From Eubacterium sulci ATCC 35585 (GTDB lineage Bacteria; Bacillota; Clostridia; Peptostreptococcales; Anaerovoracaceae): 64,000 bases of DNA. Under the pieces are notes generated by a model. That model did not search any database and was not told the origin of the DNA. It worked only from the letters and a program-made list of their open reading frames with translations. The translations under genes were made by a program, and so were the position numbers. Below, one piece after another: positions 26,748 through 33,987 of the stretch (position 1 is its first letter; the number at the start of each line of letters is the position of its first letter). The DNA lies in the NCBI GenBank assembly GCA_001189495.1, contig CP012068.1:1116001-1180000 (forward strand). The letters run 5' to 3'.

Positions 26748-27735
26748 ATGTTTTTCCTGTCCTCCTCAGTAAGATAATAAAGAATGGTCCGCCAACAACT
26801 GACATTATTATGCCAGGACTTATTTCATATGGTGGTACCAAAGCCCTTCCGAGCGTATCTGCAAGAAGCAGACAAAATGCACCTAGTATAGCACTATACG
26901 GTATCAAGACCTTGTGATCTCCACCAACAAGAAGCCTTGCTATGTGAGGAACTATTAATCCCAAAAAGCTAATAGGCCCCATGATTGCCGTACTTATTGA
27001 AACAAGCAAAACTGCTATAGCAGAAATTCCTATTCTCATCCTGCCTACATTAATACCTAGTGACCTTACTGTTTTATCATCAAGTCCAAGAAGATTGCAC
27101 GGCTTTGAAAGTATAAGCGCTATGATAAGCCCAGGCACTGCATAGATTACTAGCGTTCTAAAATCTGTCCATGTCTTCATGCTTATATTTGCAGTAGCAA
27201 GGCTAGCTGTTGAAGAATAACTTCCACCAGTCATAGAATTTATTGCACTTATCATGCCCATAAACATAGCATTTATAGCTATTCCAACAAGGATAAGTCT
27301 TAGAGGCGAAAGGTCATTTCCTGCCCACGATAGCATATATATCAAAATGCAGGCAAACACTCCACCACAAAAAGCTAGACCTGGAATAAAGAAGTATAGC
27401 TGTGGAAAGAATGCAGTTATTACCACAGCAACAAAGCTTGCACCTGAACTAATTCCAAGTATTCCTGGATCTGCTAATGGATTTTTCATAACTGCCTGAA
27501 GCATCACGCCTGAAACAGCAACAGCTGCCCCACCTACCATTGCAATGAGTATCCTTGGAAATCTAAGATCATATATGGTTGCTACATTCTCATTGTATGC
27601 AACAAAGAGTCCTCGCATTAATGCCCTAAAGCCTACTCTAAGGCTTCCCGTATTTACAGCCCAGTAGAATATGCATAAAAGTGCTAGTGCTGTAATTACA
27701 AAGGCTAAAAGCTTTCTTGTTCTGCTAATTACCAT
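26737..27735 (-). CDS. htsB: Heme/iron-complex ABC importer, FecCD-type permease
   Basis: A 332-residue polytopic protein of the FecCD/BtuC family with about nine or ten helices. Recognisable motifs are RFPRILIAMVGGAAVAVSG near residue 60, NPLADPGILGISSGAS near 90, and GPISFLGLIVPHIAR near 250, the region that touches the ATPase. It would form a dimer in the membrane. It follows the lipoprotein gene by 22 bases with AGGAGA before the ATG, and overlaps the ATPase gene. Confidence 0.94.
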   Translation of the reverse strand: MVISRTRKLLAFVITALALLCIFYWAVNTGSLRVGFRALMRGLFVAYNENVATIYDLRFPRILIAMVGGAAVAVSGVMLQAVMKNPLADPGILGISSGASFVAVVITAFFPQLYFFIPGLAFCGGVFACILIYMLSWAGNDLSPLRLILVGIAINAMFMGMISAINSMTGGSYSSTASLATANISMKTWTDFRTLVIYAVPGLIIALILSKPCNLLGLDDKTVRSLGINVGRMRIGISAIAVLLVSISTAIMGPISFLGLIVPHIARLLVGGDHKVLIPYSAILGAFCLLLADTLGRALVPPYEISPGIIMSVVGGPFFIILLRRTGKTYGR

Positions 27736-27757
27736 AAGGTCTCCTACTTCCTATCGC

Positions 27758-28630
27758 CTACTCATAAAGCAGCTTCTTAAGCTCCTCTAAAGCATCCCTA
27801 TAGTTGAAATTTGCGCTCATATTAAATAGCGTATTGTCAAGGTCATATACCTTGCCGTTTTGCACAGCATCAAAATGCTTCCAGATATCATTCTCTGCGA
27901 ATTCCTTTGCAAACATGTTTTTTACATCATCAGGCATCGCGTGAGAAGCCCTAAGTATTATATCTGGGTTCTTAGTCTTCATATCCTCAGTATTCACCGT
28001 GAGAAAATCCTTAGAATCATCATTATACACGTTTTCTCCACCAGCAAGCTCTACGAGGCTTCCTACATAGCTTTTGTTTGTTGCGATAACATATGAGCCA
28101 GGTAGTCCCATCAAAACTAGAACCTTAGGGCGTTTCTTACCCTCTACACTGCTATTAAATTTCTTCATGTACTGCTTATGCTCATCTATCAAAGCCTTTG
28201 CTTCCTTCTCTCTACCAAACTCATCTCCGAGTTTTTTGATAGACTCAAACATACCATCTACACTGCTTAAATTTATAAACTCATATTTTAGTTCAGCGTT
28301 TTTATACTTCTTTTCAAGCTCGTTCTTAAGGCTTACTGGAGAAAGAACACAATCTGGATTAAGTGACTTAATCTTCTCGATATCAGGTGACATAGGACTT
28401 CCAATCCTTGGAAGATCCTTGTATTCATCTGCCATGGTAAAGTCCGATTCTGGAACAGCAATAAGCTTTATATTAAGCTTGTTACATATCTGAACAGTTG
28501 CCGGCGACGTAGCTATTACTTTCTTATTTTCTCCACTATCTTCCTTTTTCCCCGCGTGTTGATCAACGCATGAACAAAGGGAGAAAGCAATAATTAGTGT
28601 ACAAATTAAAGCAAATATTCTCTTATGCAT
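27758..28630 (-). CDS. htsA: Heme-binding lipoprotein of the ABC importer (HtsA/IsdE-like)
   Basis: A 290-residue lipoprotein: signal peptide ending in the lipobox LCSC with the acylated Cys at 21, then a two-lobed PBP-III (helical backbone) fold with PRIGSPMSPDIEKI and GLPGSYVIATNKSYVGSLVELAGG. In IsdE and HtsA heme is held by a Met from the first lobe and a His from the second. At the same places this protein has Met80 (GSPM) and His230 (RASHAMPDD), consistent with a heme importer. It sits between shp and the permease gene. A siderophore substrate is not excluded, but the Met/His pair argues for heme. Confidence 0.9.
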   Translation of the reverse strand: MHKRIFALICTLIIAFSLCSCVDQHAGKKEDSGENKKVIATSPATVQICNKLNIKLIAVPESDFTMADEYKDLPRIGSPMSPDIEKIKSLNPDCVLSPVSLKNELEKKYKNAELKYEFINLSSVDGMFESIKKLGDEFGREKEAKALIDEHKQYMKKFNSSVEGKKRPKVLVLMGLPGSYVIATNKSYVGSLVELAGGENVYNDDSKDFLTVNTEDMKTKNPDIILRASHAMPDDVKNMFAKEFAENDIWKHFDAVQNGKVYDLDNTLFNMSANFNYRDALEELKKLLYE

Positions 28631-28642
28631 TACTCTACTCCA

Positions 28643-29467
28643 CTATTTCTTTATGAATTTCTTATATCCAAATGTACCTGCTGCTGCAAGGATAATCACA
28701 ACTACAAGGGCACCATAAACAACATATCTCTTGTTTTGAGTACTTTGAGTTTTGTTTGAGACCTTTGCCTTTGAACCCTTCTTATCTTTAGAATCAGATG
28801 CTTTTGCGTTCTTGCTATTCTTCTTTGTACTATCTTTTTTCTTATCTTCAGCCTTCTTAGCCTCTTCAGTTTTCTTGTCATCAGTTTTCTTGGCTTCCTC
28901 AGCCTTCGCGCTTTCGCTTCCCTGAGATGACTGTGCCTGCACAGATGTATCTATTGTACTAACAAAATCTCCCTGCCCAGGTGTAAGACCAGCAGATGTC
29001 ATAAAGAAAATAACCTCTCTTCCCATAGGCGCTACATATAAAGCGCATTTCACAGGTGCTCCTGCATATGGAACCTTGATTCTATAGTCTGCAGAATTTC
29101 CGACTGTGTTTGTATTTACAGCGCTTACTCCATAAAATCCACCACCTGCAGATGTACTAAAGCTTATGCTAGACATAGCACTAGCATTGTTTATTCTATA
29201 TGTCGCATATACATTGCCTGAAGCATCAATCTCTACAAGCCCAACACCGCTGACAGTACTCTGAGCCATTCCCTGTCCTAATGCTTCCTTTTCCTCACCA
29301 CCAGAGTCCTCAATTGCGCCTGTAAGCGGATTTCTATACTGCGGGCTAACGCTTGTCGTATAGGTCCCAGCACTCTCTGCAAAGCTAAATGAAAGGCTTA
29401 AGGCCATCACCATAAACACCGATACGAGGCATATCCAAGTTCGTCTTAAATTCTTAGATTTTAACAT
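28643..29467 (-). CDS. shp: Cell-surface heme-binding protein, Shp family
   Basis: A 274-residue protein with a signal peptide (about 1-30) and a C-terminal membrane anchor followed by a Lys-rich tail (KKFIKK), with a charged linker rich in Lys, Glu and Ala in between. The domain at 33-165 strongly resembles streptococcal Shp: YRNPLTGAIEDSGGE, ALGQGMAQSTV and YVAPMGREVIFF. In Streptococcus pyogenes Shp, two methionines hold the heme; the matching residues here are Met67 (GQGM) and Met148 (PMGRE). I chose the ATG at 29467 (GGAGG four bases upstream) over 29482. It should pass heme from the NEAT protein to HtsA. Recognition is from memory of Shp. Confidence 0.88.
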   Translation of the reverse strand: MLKSKNLRRTWICLVSVFMVMALSLSFSFAESAGTYTTSVSPQYRNPLTGAIEDSGGEEKEALGQGMAQSTVSGVGLVEIDASGNVYATYRINNASAMSSISFSTSAGGGFYGVSAVNTNTVGNSADYRIKVPYAGAPVKCALYVAPMGREVIFFMTSAGLTPGQGDFVSTIDTSVQAQSSQGSESAKAEEAKKTDDKKTEEAKKAEDKKKDSTKKNSKNAKASDSKDKKGSKAKVSNKTQSTQNKRYVVYGALVVVIILAAAGTFGYKKFIKK

Positions 29468-29494
29468 CTTTCCTCCAAACATATTTAATTCTTA

Positions 29495-29545
29495 ATAACA
29501 AACAGCAGGTCATTGCCTTTGCAACGATCCTGCCGTCTGTTAAAC
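29495..29545 (-). terminator. Intra-operon hairpin between the NEAT gene and shp
   Basis: A long imperfect hairpin (GGCAGGATCGTTGC with GCAATGACCTGC, loop of about four bases, then TGTTTGTT) follows the NEAT gene. The weak U tract suggests partial read-through into shp, which would let the receptor be made in excess over the transporter. Confidence 0.5.
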
Positions 29546-29562
29546 ATAGCTATTTCGAAAAA

Positions 29563-32500
29563 TTATTTCTCAAATTTCCTCTTAAGCATCAAAGCTATGA
29601 AAGCACTTCCGAAAAGTCCTGCTAAAGCAATTGGCATCTCCGTGTTTGTATCGCCTGTATTTGGACGCTGAGCTGCTGTACCAAATCCATTTGCGATTGT
29701 AAATCTAGCAACTGCTGTTCCATTTGTTGAAACGATTTCTACATTATGAGATCCAGTTGAAAGTCTATTTAGTGCTGTTGGAGGTAATGTAACCTTTGTA
29801 CTTCCTGAAACAACCTGGTAATCCTTATCCTTTACAAGTTCCTTACCATCAACTAGTACCTTTACAAATGTGCTTATATCAGCATCTGATACGATTACTA
29901 GTCCATGCTGGCTTCCTCTAACCCATGTCTGGTTTAGTCCTGATTTGATGCTAGGACCTGCCTGTGCACTACCATTGTCAGATGGATTTGAAGGATTTAC
30001 AGGATTTGCTGGATTCTCAGGGTTCTGCTTGTTTCCATTTTCATTATCTTTTGGCTGTGCTTCAACCTTGTTATCTGAAAGAACAAGCTTTCCATCAATC
30101 CAAGCATTCATTACATCTATGTAAATCTTTACTGGGATTTCCTTCTCGTTTAGGCTATCTCTTGTGAATGTGAAAGCTGAAACATATTCGCCCTCACCCT
30201 TAGTTGCACTAATTTCTTTGCCATCGACACTAATTTTCTTAAGTTCTGCGGTGATTCCCATCATTCCAGTCTTCTTAAATGAAATTGTGTATGTTGCCTT
30301 GCCATTCTCTTCAACAAGTTTAACATCAGGATTGAAAGCTTCTGTCATGAGCTTCATATCTGATCCGTTTGGCTTTAAGAACTTGCTACCCTTAACTGTA
30401 TAGTGCTTCTTTGCGTTTTGATTTCCTGTATTAGGATTATCTTTGCCTGGATCTGGCTTCTCTGTGCCAGGATTATCCTTGCCTGGATCTGGTTTTTCTG
30501 TACCAGGATTATCCTTGCCTGGATCTGGTTTTTCTGTACCAGGATTATCCTTGCCTGGATTTGGTTTCTCTGTACCAGGATTATCCTTGCCTGGATCTGG
30601 CTTCTCCTCGTCCTTGACTTCAGTCTTCTCGTCTACGAAAACTATTTTCATGTCATAGAATCTACCCATCATACTTGAGTAAACCTTTACAGGAATCTTG
30701 TCTTCATTTACAGTATCTCTTGTAAACTCAAATACTGAAATATATGGTTCCTTGCCTTCAGTTGCAGTATAGGTCTTACCATCAACTGACAGCTTATTGA
30801 TTTTCTCTGTCATTCCCATCATACCGCCTTCCTTGAAGGAAACAGTATATGTAGCTTTGCCATCTTTTTCAACAAAGTTTACTACAGGATTGAATGCATT
30901 TGAGAATACCATTGAAGTTCCACCGTTTGGATATAGAAGATCTGCTAATCTAGTGTACTTCCTTGCAACTGAGCTATCTGCGTTATCATTCTTGCCAGGG
31001 TTTGGCTTTTCTGTTCCAGGATTCTCTTTACCAGGATCTGGTTTTTCCGTTTCAGGTGCCTTAGCCTCTGTCTTACCAGGCTTTAGAACAATATTCATGT
31101 CATATGAAGTTTTCATCATATTTGAGTAAACTGTTACAGGTATTTTTTCTTCATCTACAGCATCTCTTGTAAATTTGAAAACTGATACATATGGATCCTT
31201 GCCCTCTTTTGCTGTGTAAACCTTGCCGTCTACTGTAAGCTTCTGAAGCTTTTCGGTAACTCCCATCATGCCACTTTCCTTAAAGGAAACTGTATATGTT
31301 GTCTTACCATCCTTTTCAGCAATCTTAACTTCAGGATTGAACGCTTTTGTAAATACCATTGAAGATGTTCCATTTGGATATAGAAGTGAACCTTCTCTTG
31401 TATAGTGCTTTGCAGCAGGATCATCCTTTTCATCTTCTGCCGGCTGTAATGATAAAGCAGCAAATTTTGCTCTTAGAGCCTTTATTCTAGCACCGTATCC
31501 AGCATCATTTAGCTTAGTTTTTGATTCTGGGCTTAGGCTTTCAAAATCCTTCTCTAATTTATCTAGTGCACTACCTGAATTTTTATCAAGCTTTTCCTCA
31601 AGTTTTATTACATCTGTCTTAATCTGCTCAATGAGGTTGTTTTCATCAGCTTTCTTAAGCGCCTCTCTAATTGCACCCTTTGCTGCATCACTTGTGTATG
31701 TTGCATTTGATATAGCATCTACATTCTGATAGTTTGAAGTTGTTTTACCTATGTAGTTGTAGAGGCCTCCATTTGGAATAAATGTATCCTCCCAGTAAAA
31801 CATGTTTCTTGCTGCGAGATTCTCATTAGCTTTAATGTTTTTTACGGTTCCATTGTCTTCTATCTTTACAATCTTATCACCGCTTAGATATACTGTTAGG
31901 CTAACATCATATCCGTAGTTATCAATAGGATATGATCCTGAAAGTTTCTTATGGTTGTTCTTATATACAAGATCAAAGATTTCATCTTCAGCCTTAACTA
32001 GCTTCTGGTATACTGCAGCAGTTACAGTCTTCTTTCCCTTTCGATCAAGTGCATTATACATCTGTCTTGCACTTTCAACTGCATCCTTCTTGTCTGCAGT
32101 AATTGTTCCAAGGTTTTCAATTGCATCCTTAGTTCTCTCACCAGCATCCTTGCTATTTTCTTCCTCTACAACCTGGTCAGATGTTTTTAGCTTTGTAATC
32201 TTGTTTTGGAAATTCAAGAAATGTCTTCTTGCATTTGATGCAAGCTCCTCTGAGTTAATCTTTTCTTTGACTTCTTTGATAAGTTTCTCAGCTTCATCTC
32301 TATCCTTTGCAATATATCTGCTAGCTGGGCCGTACTCATCAACCTCTGCAAGAAGTTCATTCTTCTCTTCATCAACCTCAAAAGCATACATTATAGTGTC
32401 TCTCACACTCTTTGTACTTGTAGTCGCCTGTGAAATTGCATTTACGTCAACATCATTAAGAGTATCCTTTGTCTTTCCCTTGAAAAGATCAAACCCCTTA

Positions 32501-32790
32501 CCGTTTACAAACTTCTGCCAATACTCTTTGCTCTCAGGCGCAAATCTATCGATGTTTGAAGCAGTATCTATATCTTCAACAGATATTATAGTGCCATTTT
32601 GATCGATTTTGACCCTGATGTGAGTATTATAATCTCGGTAGGTTCCGTCATCCTCTACCACGGCTTTAGTTCCATATATTGTCTTTGTATTAGTGTCTCC
32701 ATTTGCAAACGCAAAACCAGGAAACATAGATAATACAGTTGTAAATGATAATGAAACTGCTAAAACCTTTGCAATTTTGCTTTTCTTCAT
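29563..32790 (-). CDS. Surface heme receptor: FMN-binding-like and NEAT-like domains, sortase-type anchor
   Basis: A 1075-residue secreted protein. Signal peptide to about 30; an FMN-binding-like domain at 37-138 (motif DVNAISQATTS) and a second at 283-380 (DAISNATYTS); helical linkers at 140-280 and 381-450; three NEAT-like domains at about 462-570, 611-718 and 796-905, joined by Pro/Gly/Lys linkers; an Ig-like domain at 950-1032; then RPNTGD, a hydrophobic helix and KRKFEK, a sortase-type cell-wall anchor. NEAT domains normally bind heme through a Tyr of the last strands; here Met559, Met708 and Met894 occupy that place and Met478, Met627 and Met812 lie in the distal SxM or GSDM loop. Bis-Met ligation as in Shr is the inference. 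GAGGAGG precedes the ATG. Domain names are from pattern recognition. Confidence 0.85.
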   Translation of the reverse strand: MKKSKIAKVLAVSLSFTTVLSMFPGFAFANGDTNTKTIYGTKAVVEDDGTYRDYNTHIRVKIDQNGTIISVEDIDTASNIDRFAPESKEYWQKFVNGKGFDLFKGKTKDTLNDVDVNAISQATTSTKSVRDTIMYAFEVDEEKNELLAEVDEYGPASRYIAKDRDEAEKLIKEVKEKINSEELASNARRHFLNFQNKITKLKTSDQVVEEENSKDAGERTKDAIENLGTITADKKDAVESARQMYNALDRKGKKTVTAAVYQKLVKAEDEIFDLVYKNNHKKLSGSYPIDNYGYDVSLTVYLSGDKIVKIEDNGTVKNIKANENLAARNMFYWEDTFIPNGGLYNYIGKTTSNYQNVDAISNATYTSDAAKGAIREALKKADENNLIEQIKTDVIKLEEKLDKNSGSALDKLEKDFESLSPESKTKLNDAGYGARIKALRAKFAALSLQPAEDEKDDPAAKHYTREGSLLYPNGTSSMVFTKAFNPEVKIAEKDGKTTYTVSFKESGMMGVTEKLQKLTVDGKVYTAKEGKDPYVSVFKFTRDAVDEEKIPVTVYSNMMKTSYDMNIVLKPGKTEAKAPETEKPDPGKENPGTEKPNPGKNDNADSSVARKYTRLADLLYPNGGTSMVFSNAFNPVVNFVEKDGKATYTVSFKEGGMMGMTEKINKLSVDGKTYTATEGKEPYISVFEFTRDTVNEDKIPVKVYSSMMGRFYDMKIVFVDEKTEVKDEEKPDPGKDNPGTEKPNPGKDNPGTEKPDPGKDNPGTEKPDPGKDNPGTEKPDPGKDNPNTGNQNAKKHYTVKGSKFLKPNGSDMKLMTEAFNPDVKLVEENGKATYTISFKKTGMMGITAELKKISVDGKEISATKGEGEYVSAFTFTRDSLNEKEIPVKIYIDVMNAWIDGKLVLSDNKVEAQPKDNENGNKQNPENPANPVNPSNPSDNGSAQAGPSIKSGLNQTWVRGSQHGLVIVSDADISTFVKVLVDGKELVKDKDYQVVSGSTKVTLPPTALNRLSTGSHNVEIVSTNGTAVARFTIANGFGTAAQRPNTGDTNTEMPIALAGLFGSAFIALMLKRKFEK
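30431..30605 (-). repeat. 36-bp tandem repeat coding a Pro/Gly/Lys linker
   Basis: Five copies of a 36-base unit (beginnings at 30445, 30481, 30517, 30553 and 30589, differing by a few bases) encode the 12-residue linker EKPDPGKDNPGT between NEAT domains 2 and 3. Near-exact copies can change in number by slippage. Confidence 0.9.
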
Positions 32791-32826
32791 ATAAGCTCCT
32801 CCTCATTTATTTGTAGCTAACTTGCA

Positions 32827-32843
32827 TTAGTTTAGACTAACAT
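32827..32843. promoter_or_regulatory. Operator-like palindrome in the NEAT gene promoter
   Basis: TTAGTTTAGACTAACAT matches 15 of 17 bases of the palindrome in front of the regulator gene (33880-33896). It starts just downstream of a TATAAT read on the minus strand (forward ATTATA at 32842-32847), overlapping the -10 box, so a bound repressor would block the promoter of the whole heme operon. Confidence 0.65.
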
Positions 32844-33029
32844 TATAGATTAAAATAAAGAGCTAAAACGCTCCTTTCCCCTTACAATTTAATTCTATCT
32901 CTCTAATTTAACAAAATAAAGTCTTATTTTGTTGCACGCTTGCTACAAAATATACTTGAGCAATCCATCAAAGTATGCTTTTCCCAACAAATAAATATGT
33001 TGCAATACTGCTACAAAAATTTGATAAAA

Positions 33030-33863
33030 CTATACTATAAGTGTAAAAATCGCTGGACTCTCAGGCATATGCATGCATCCCACACTGCAACCAAGTCTTA
33101 CTGGAAGACTTCCGTGAAGTATTCTGTCCCTGCTCTCACCCATAGATATAAAGTCCATTGCTTCAATAGGAAAAGTAACTATATTGCCTTGTCTTTCAGC
33201 TTCAACAAAGCTAGTTCCATCAAAATACCTAAACACACTCACCTTACCGTTCATTTTCTTGCCAGTGAGCCTTGATTTTCTACTGATATTCTTAGCCTTT
33301 AAACTTATAAGTCCCTCACCATTTTCAACAGTGAGTGTACAAGGATGGTGAAAACCCTCATTAGCCATAGATATATTCGTGTTATTCTTCACCGAGTTTT
33401 TATACATCACAAATTGAAGCTCAAATGTACCATCTCCAAGTTTATGACAAAGCTTTTTCCCAGTAAAATTAGAGTAAGAATCAGTTACCTGCTTAATCCT
33501 CATCTTATCTTCAATCTCTTTAATTACAGAAAGCGTCTCATTTGTGCAATACATAGACAATAAAAAAGCATCCTGCTTTGCTGCAACAGGATTCACGCCT
33601 TCCCCCAGCAGATGATTTGCTACGACATCAATCTTCTCTGCATATTCATATGCAAGCTTTTGTCCTCTCTCCGTCAAAACTGGACACCTATTATCACTTC
33701 TATCTAAAAGTCCACTACTTTCAAGTGATTTCATAGCCCTGCTTACTGCATATTTTTCTTCAGATAATGATTTAGCTAAGCCTGTAACATTACAATTAGA
33801 CTTAGACATTTTAATAAAACACGTTAAAATGCGCATCTTAAGTATTTCTATATTGTTATGCAT
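33030..33863 (-). CDS. DtxR-like winged-helix regulator with Cys/His-containing C-terminal domain
   Basis: I place the start at 33863 (GGAGG six bases upstream), giving 277 residues. Residues 5-70 form a winged helix (VTGLAKSLSEEKYAVSRAMKSLESSGLL, here split as helix-turn-helix and wing), followed by a DtxR-type dimerisation region (LTERGQKLAYEYAE, then AKQDAFLLSMYC). In DtxR that region supplies metal ligands Cys and Glu-His; here the equivalent positions look like Phe100, Ser103 and Met104, so classical metal sensing is doubtful. The C-terminal half (130-277) ends with GCSVGCMHMPES (Cys259, Cys263, His265). It lies directly upstream of the heme operon and has a shared operator. A MarR assignment is the alternative. 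Confidence 0.75.
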   Translation of the reverse strand: MHNNIEILKMRILTCFIKMSKSNCNVTGLAKSLSEEKYAVSRAMKSLESSGLLDRSDNRCPVLTERGQKLAYEYAEKIDVVANHLLGEGVNPVAAKQDAFLLSMYCTNETLSVIKEIEDKMRIKQVTDSYSNFTGKKLCHKLGDGTFELQFVMYKNSVKNNTNISMANEGFHHPCTLTVENGEGLISLKAKNISRKSRLTGKKMNGKVSVFRYFDGTSFVEAERQGNIVTFPIEAMDFISMGESRDRILHGSLPVRLGCSVGCMHMPESPAIFTLIV

Positions 33864-33876
33864 TTTACCTCCACTT

Positions 33877-33896
33877 ATGTTAGTTTTAACTAACAT
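33877..33896. promoter_or_regulatory. Operator palindrome before the regulator gene
   Basis: Perfect nine-base arms ATGTTAGTT and AACTAACAT with two central bases, lying between the promoter and the regulator's ribosome-binding site. The same core recurs at the NEAT promoter. The TTAG-CTAA arms resemble those of DtxR-family boxes. Confidence 0.7.
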
Positions 33897-33905
33897 CATA
33901 TCGTA

Positions 33906-33934
33906 AGTATAGCACTATAACAAATATTTATCAA
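33906..33934 (-). promoter_or_regulatory. Promoter of the regulator gene
   Basis: On the minus strand TTGATA (forward 33929-33934) and TATACT (33906-33911) are separated by 17 bases, close to the sigma-A consensus. The operator at 33877-33896 lies about ten bases downstream. Confidence 0.65.
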
Positions 33935-33937
33935 ATA

Positions 33938-33965
33938 AAAATCCCCCTATAAGGGGGATTTTTAC
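33938..33965 (-). terminator. Terminator of the symporter gene
   Basis: AAATCCCCC and GGGGGATTT arms with a TATAA-type loop, followed by a U-rich run on the minus strand. An A-rich left side means it may also act on the plus strand. Confidence 0.85.
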
Positions 33966-33987
33966 AACGAGAGTAATATATCTGAAC

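Noticed and set aside
30431-30605. Possible CRISPR array (repeats of 36 bases)
   Set aside because: Copies are contiguous without spacers and lie within a coding frame.
30403-30678. Plus-strand frames with repeats of ILAWIW or LPGSGFSVPG
   Set aside because: They are the reverse reading of the 36-bp repeat in the NEAT gene, an artefact of the tandem repeat.
22198-32790. Siderophore importer instead of heme importer
   Set aside because: The presence of Shp-like and NEAT-like proteins and the Met80/His230 pair in the lipoprotein favour heme, although substrate tests are lacking.
32940-33275. A 111-codon frame on the plus strand before the regulator
   Set aside because: It overlaps the antisense of the regulator's 3' end, has no ribosome-binding site and a protein composition unlike real genes.
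33938-33965. Attenuator or riboswitch for the regulator or symporter
   Set aside because: The hairpin lies at the 3' end of the symporter gene with a U tract in the right direction; an ordinary terminator explains it.
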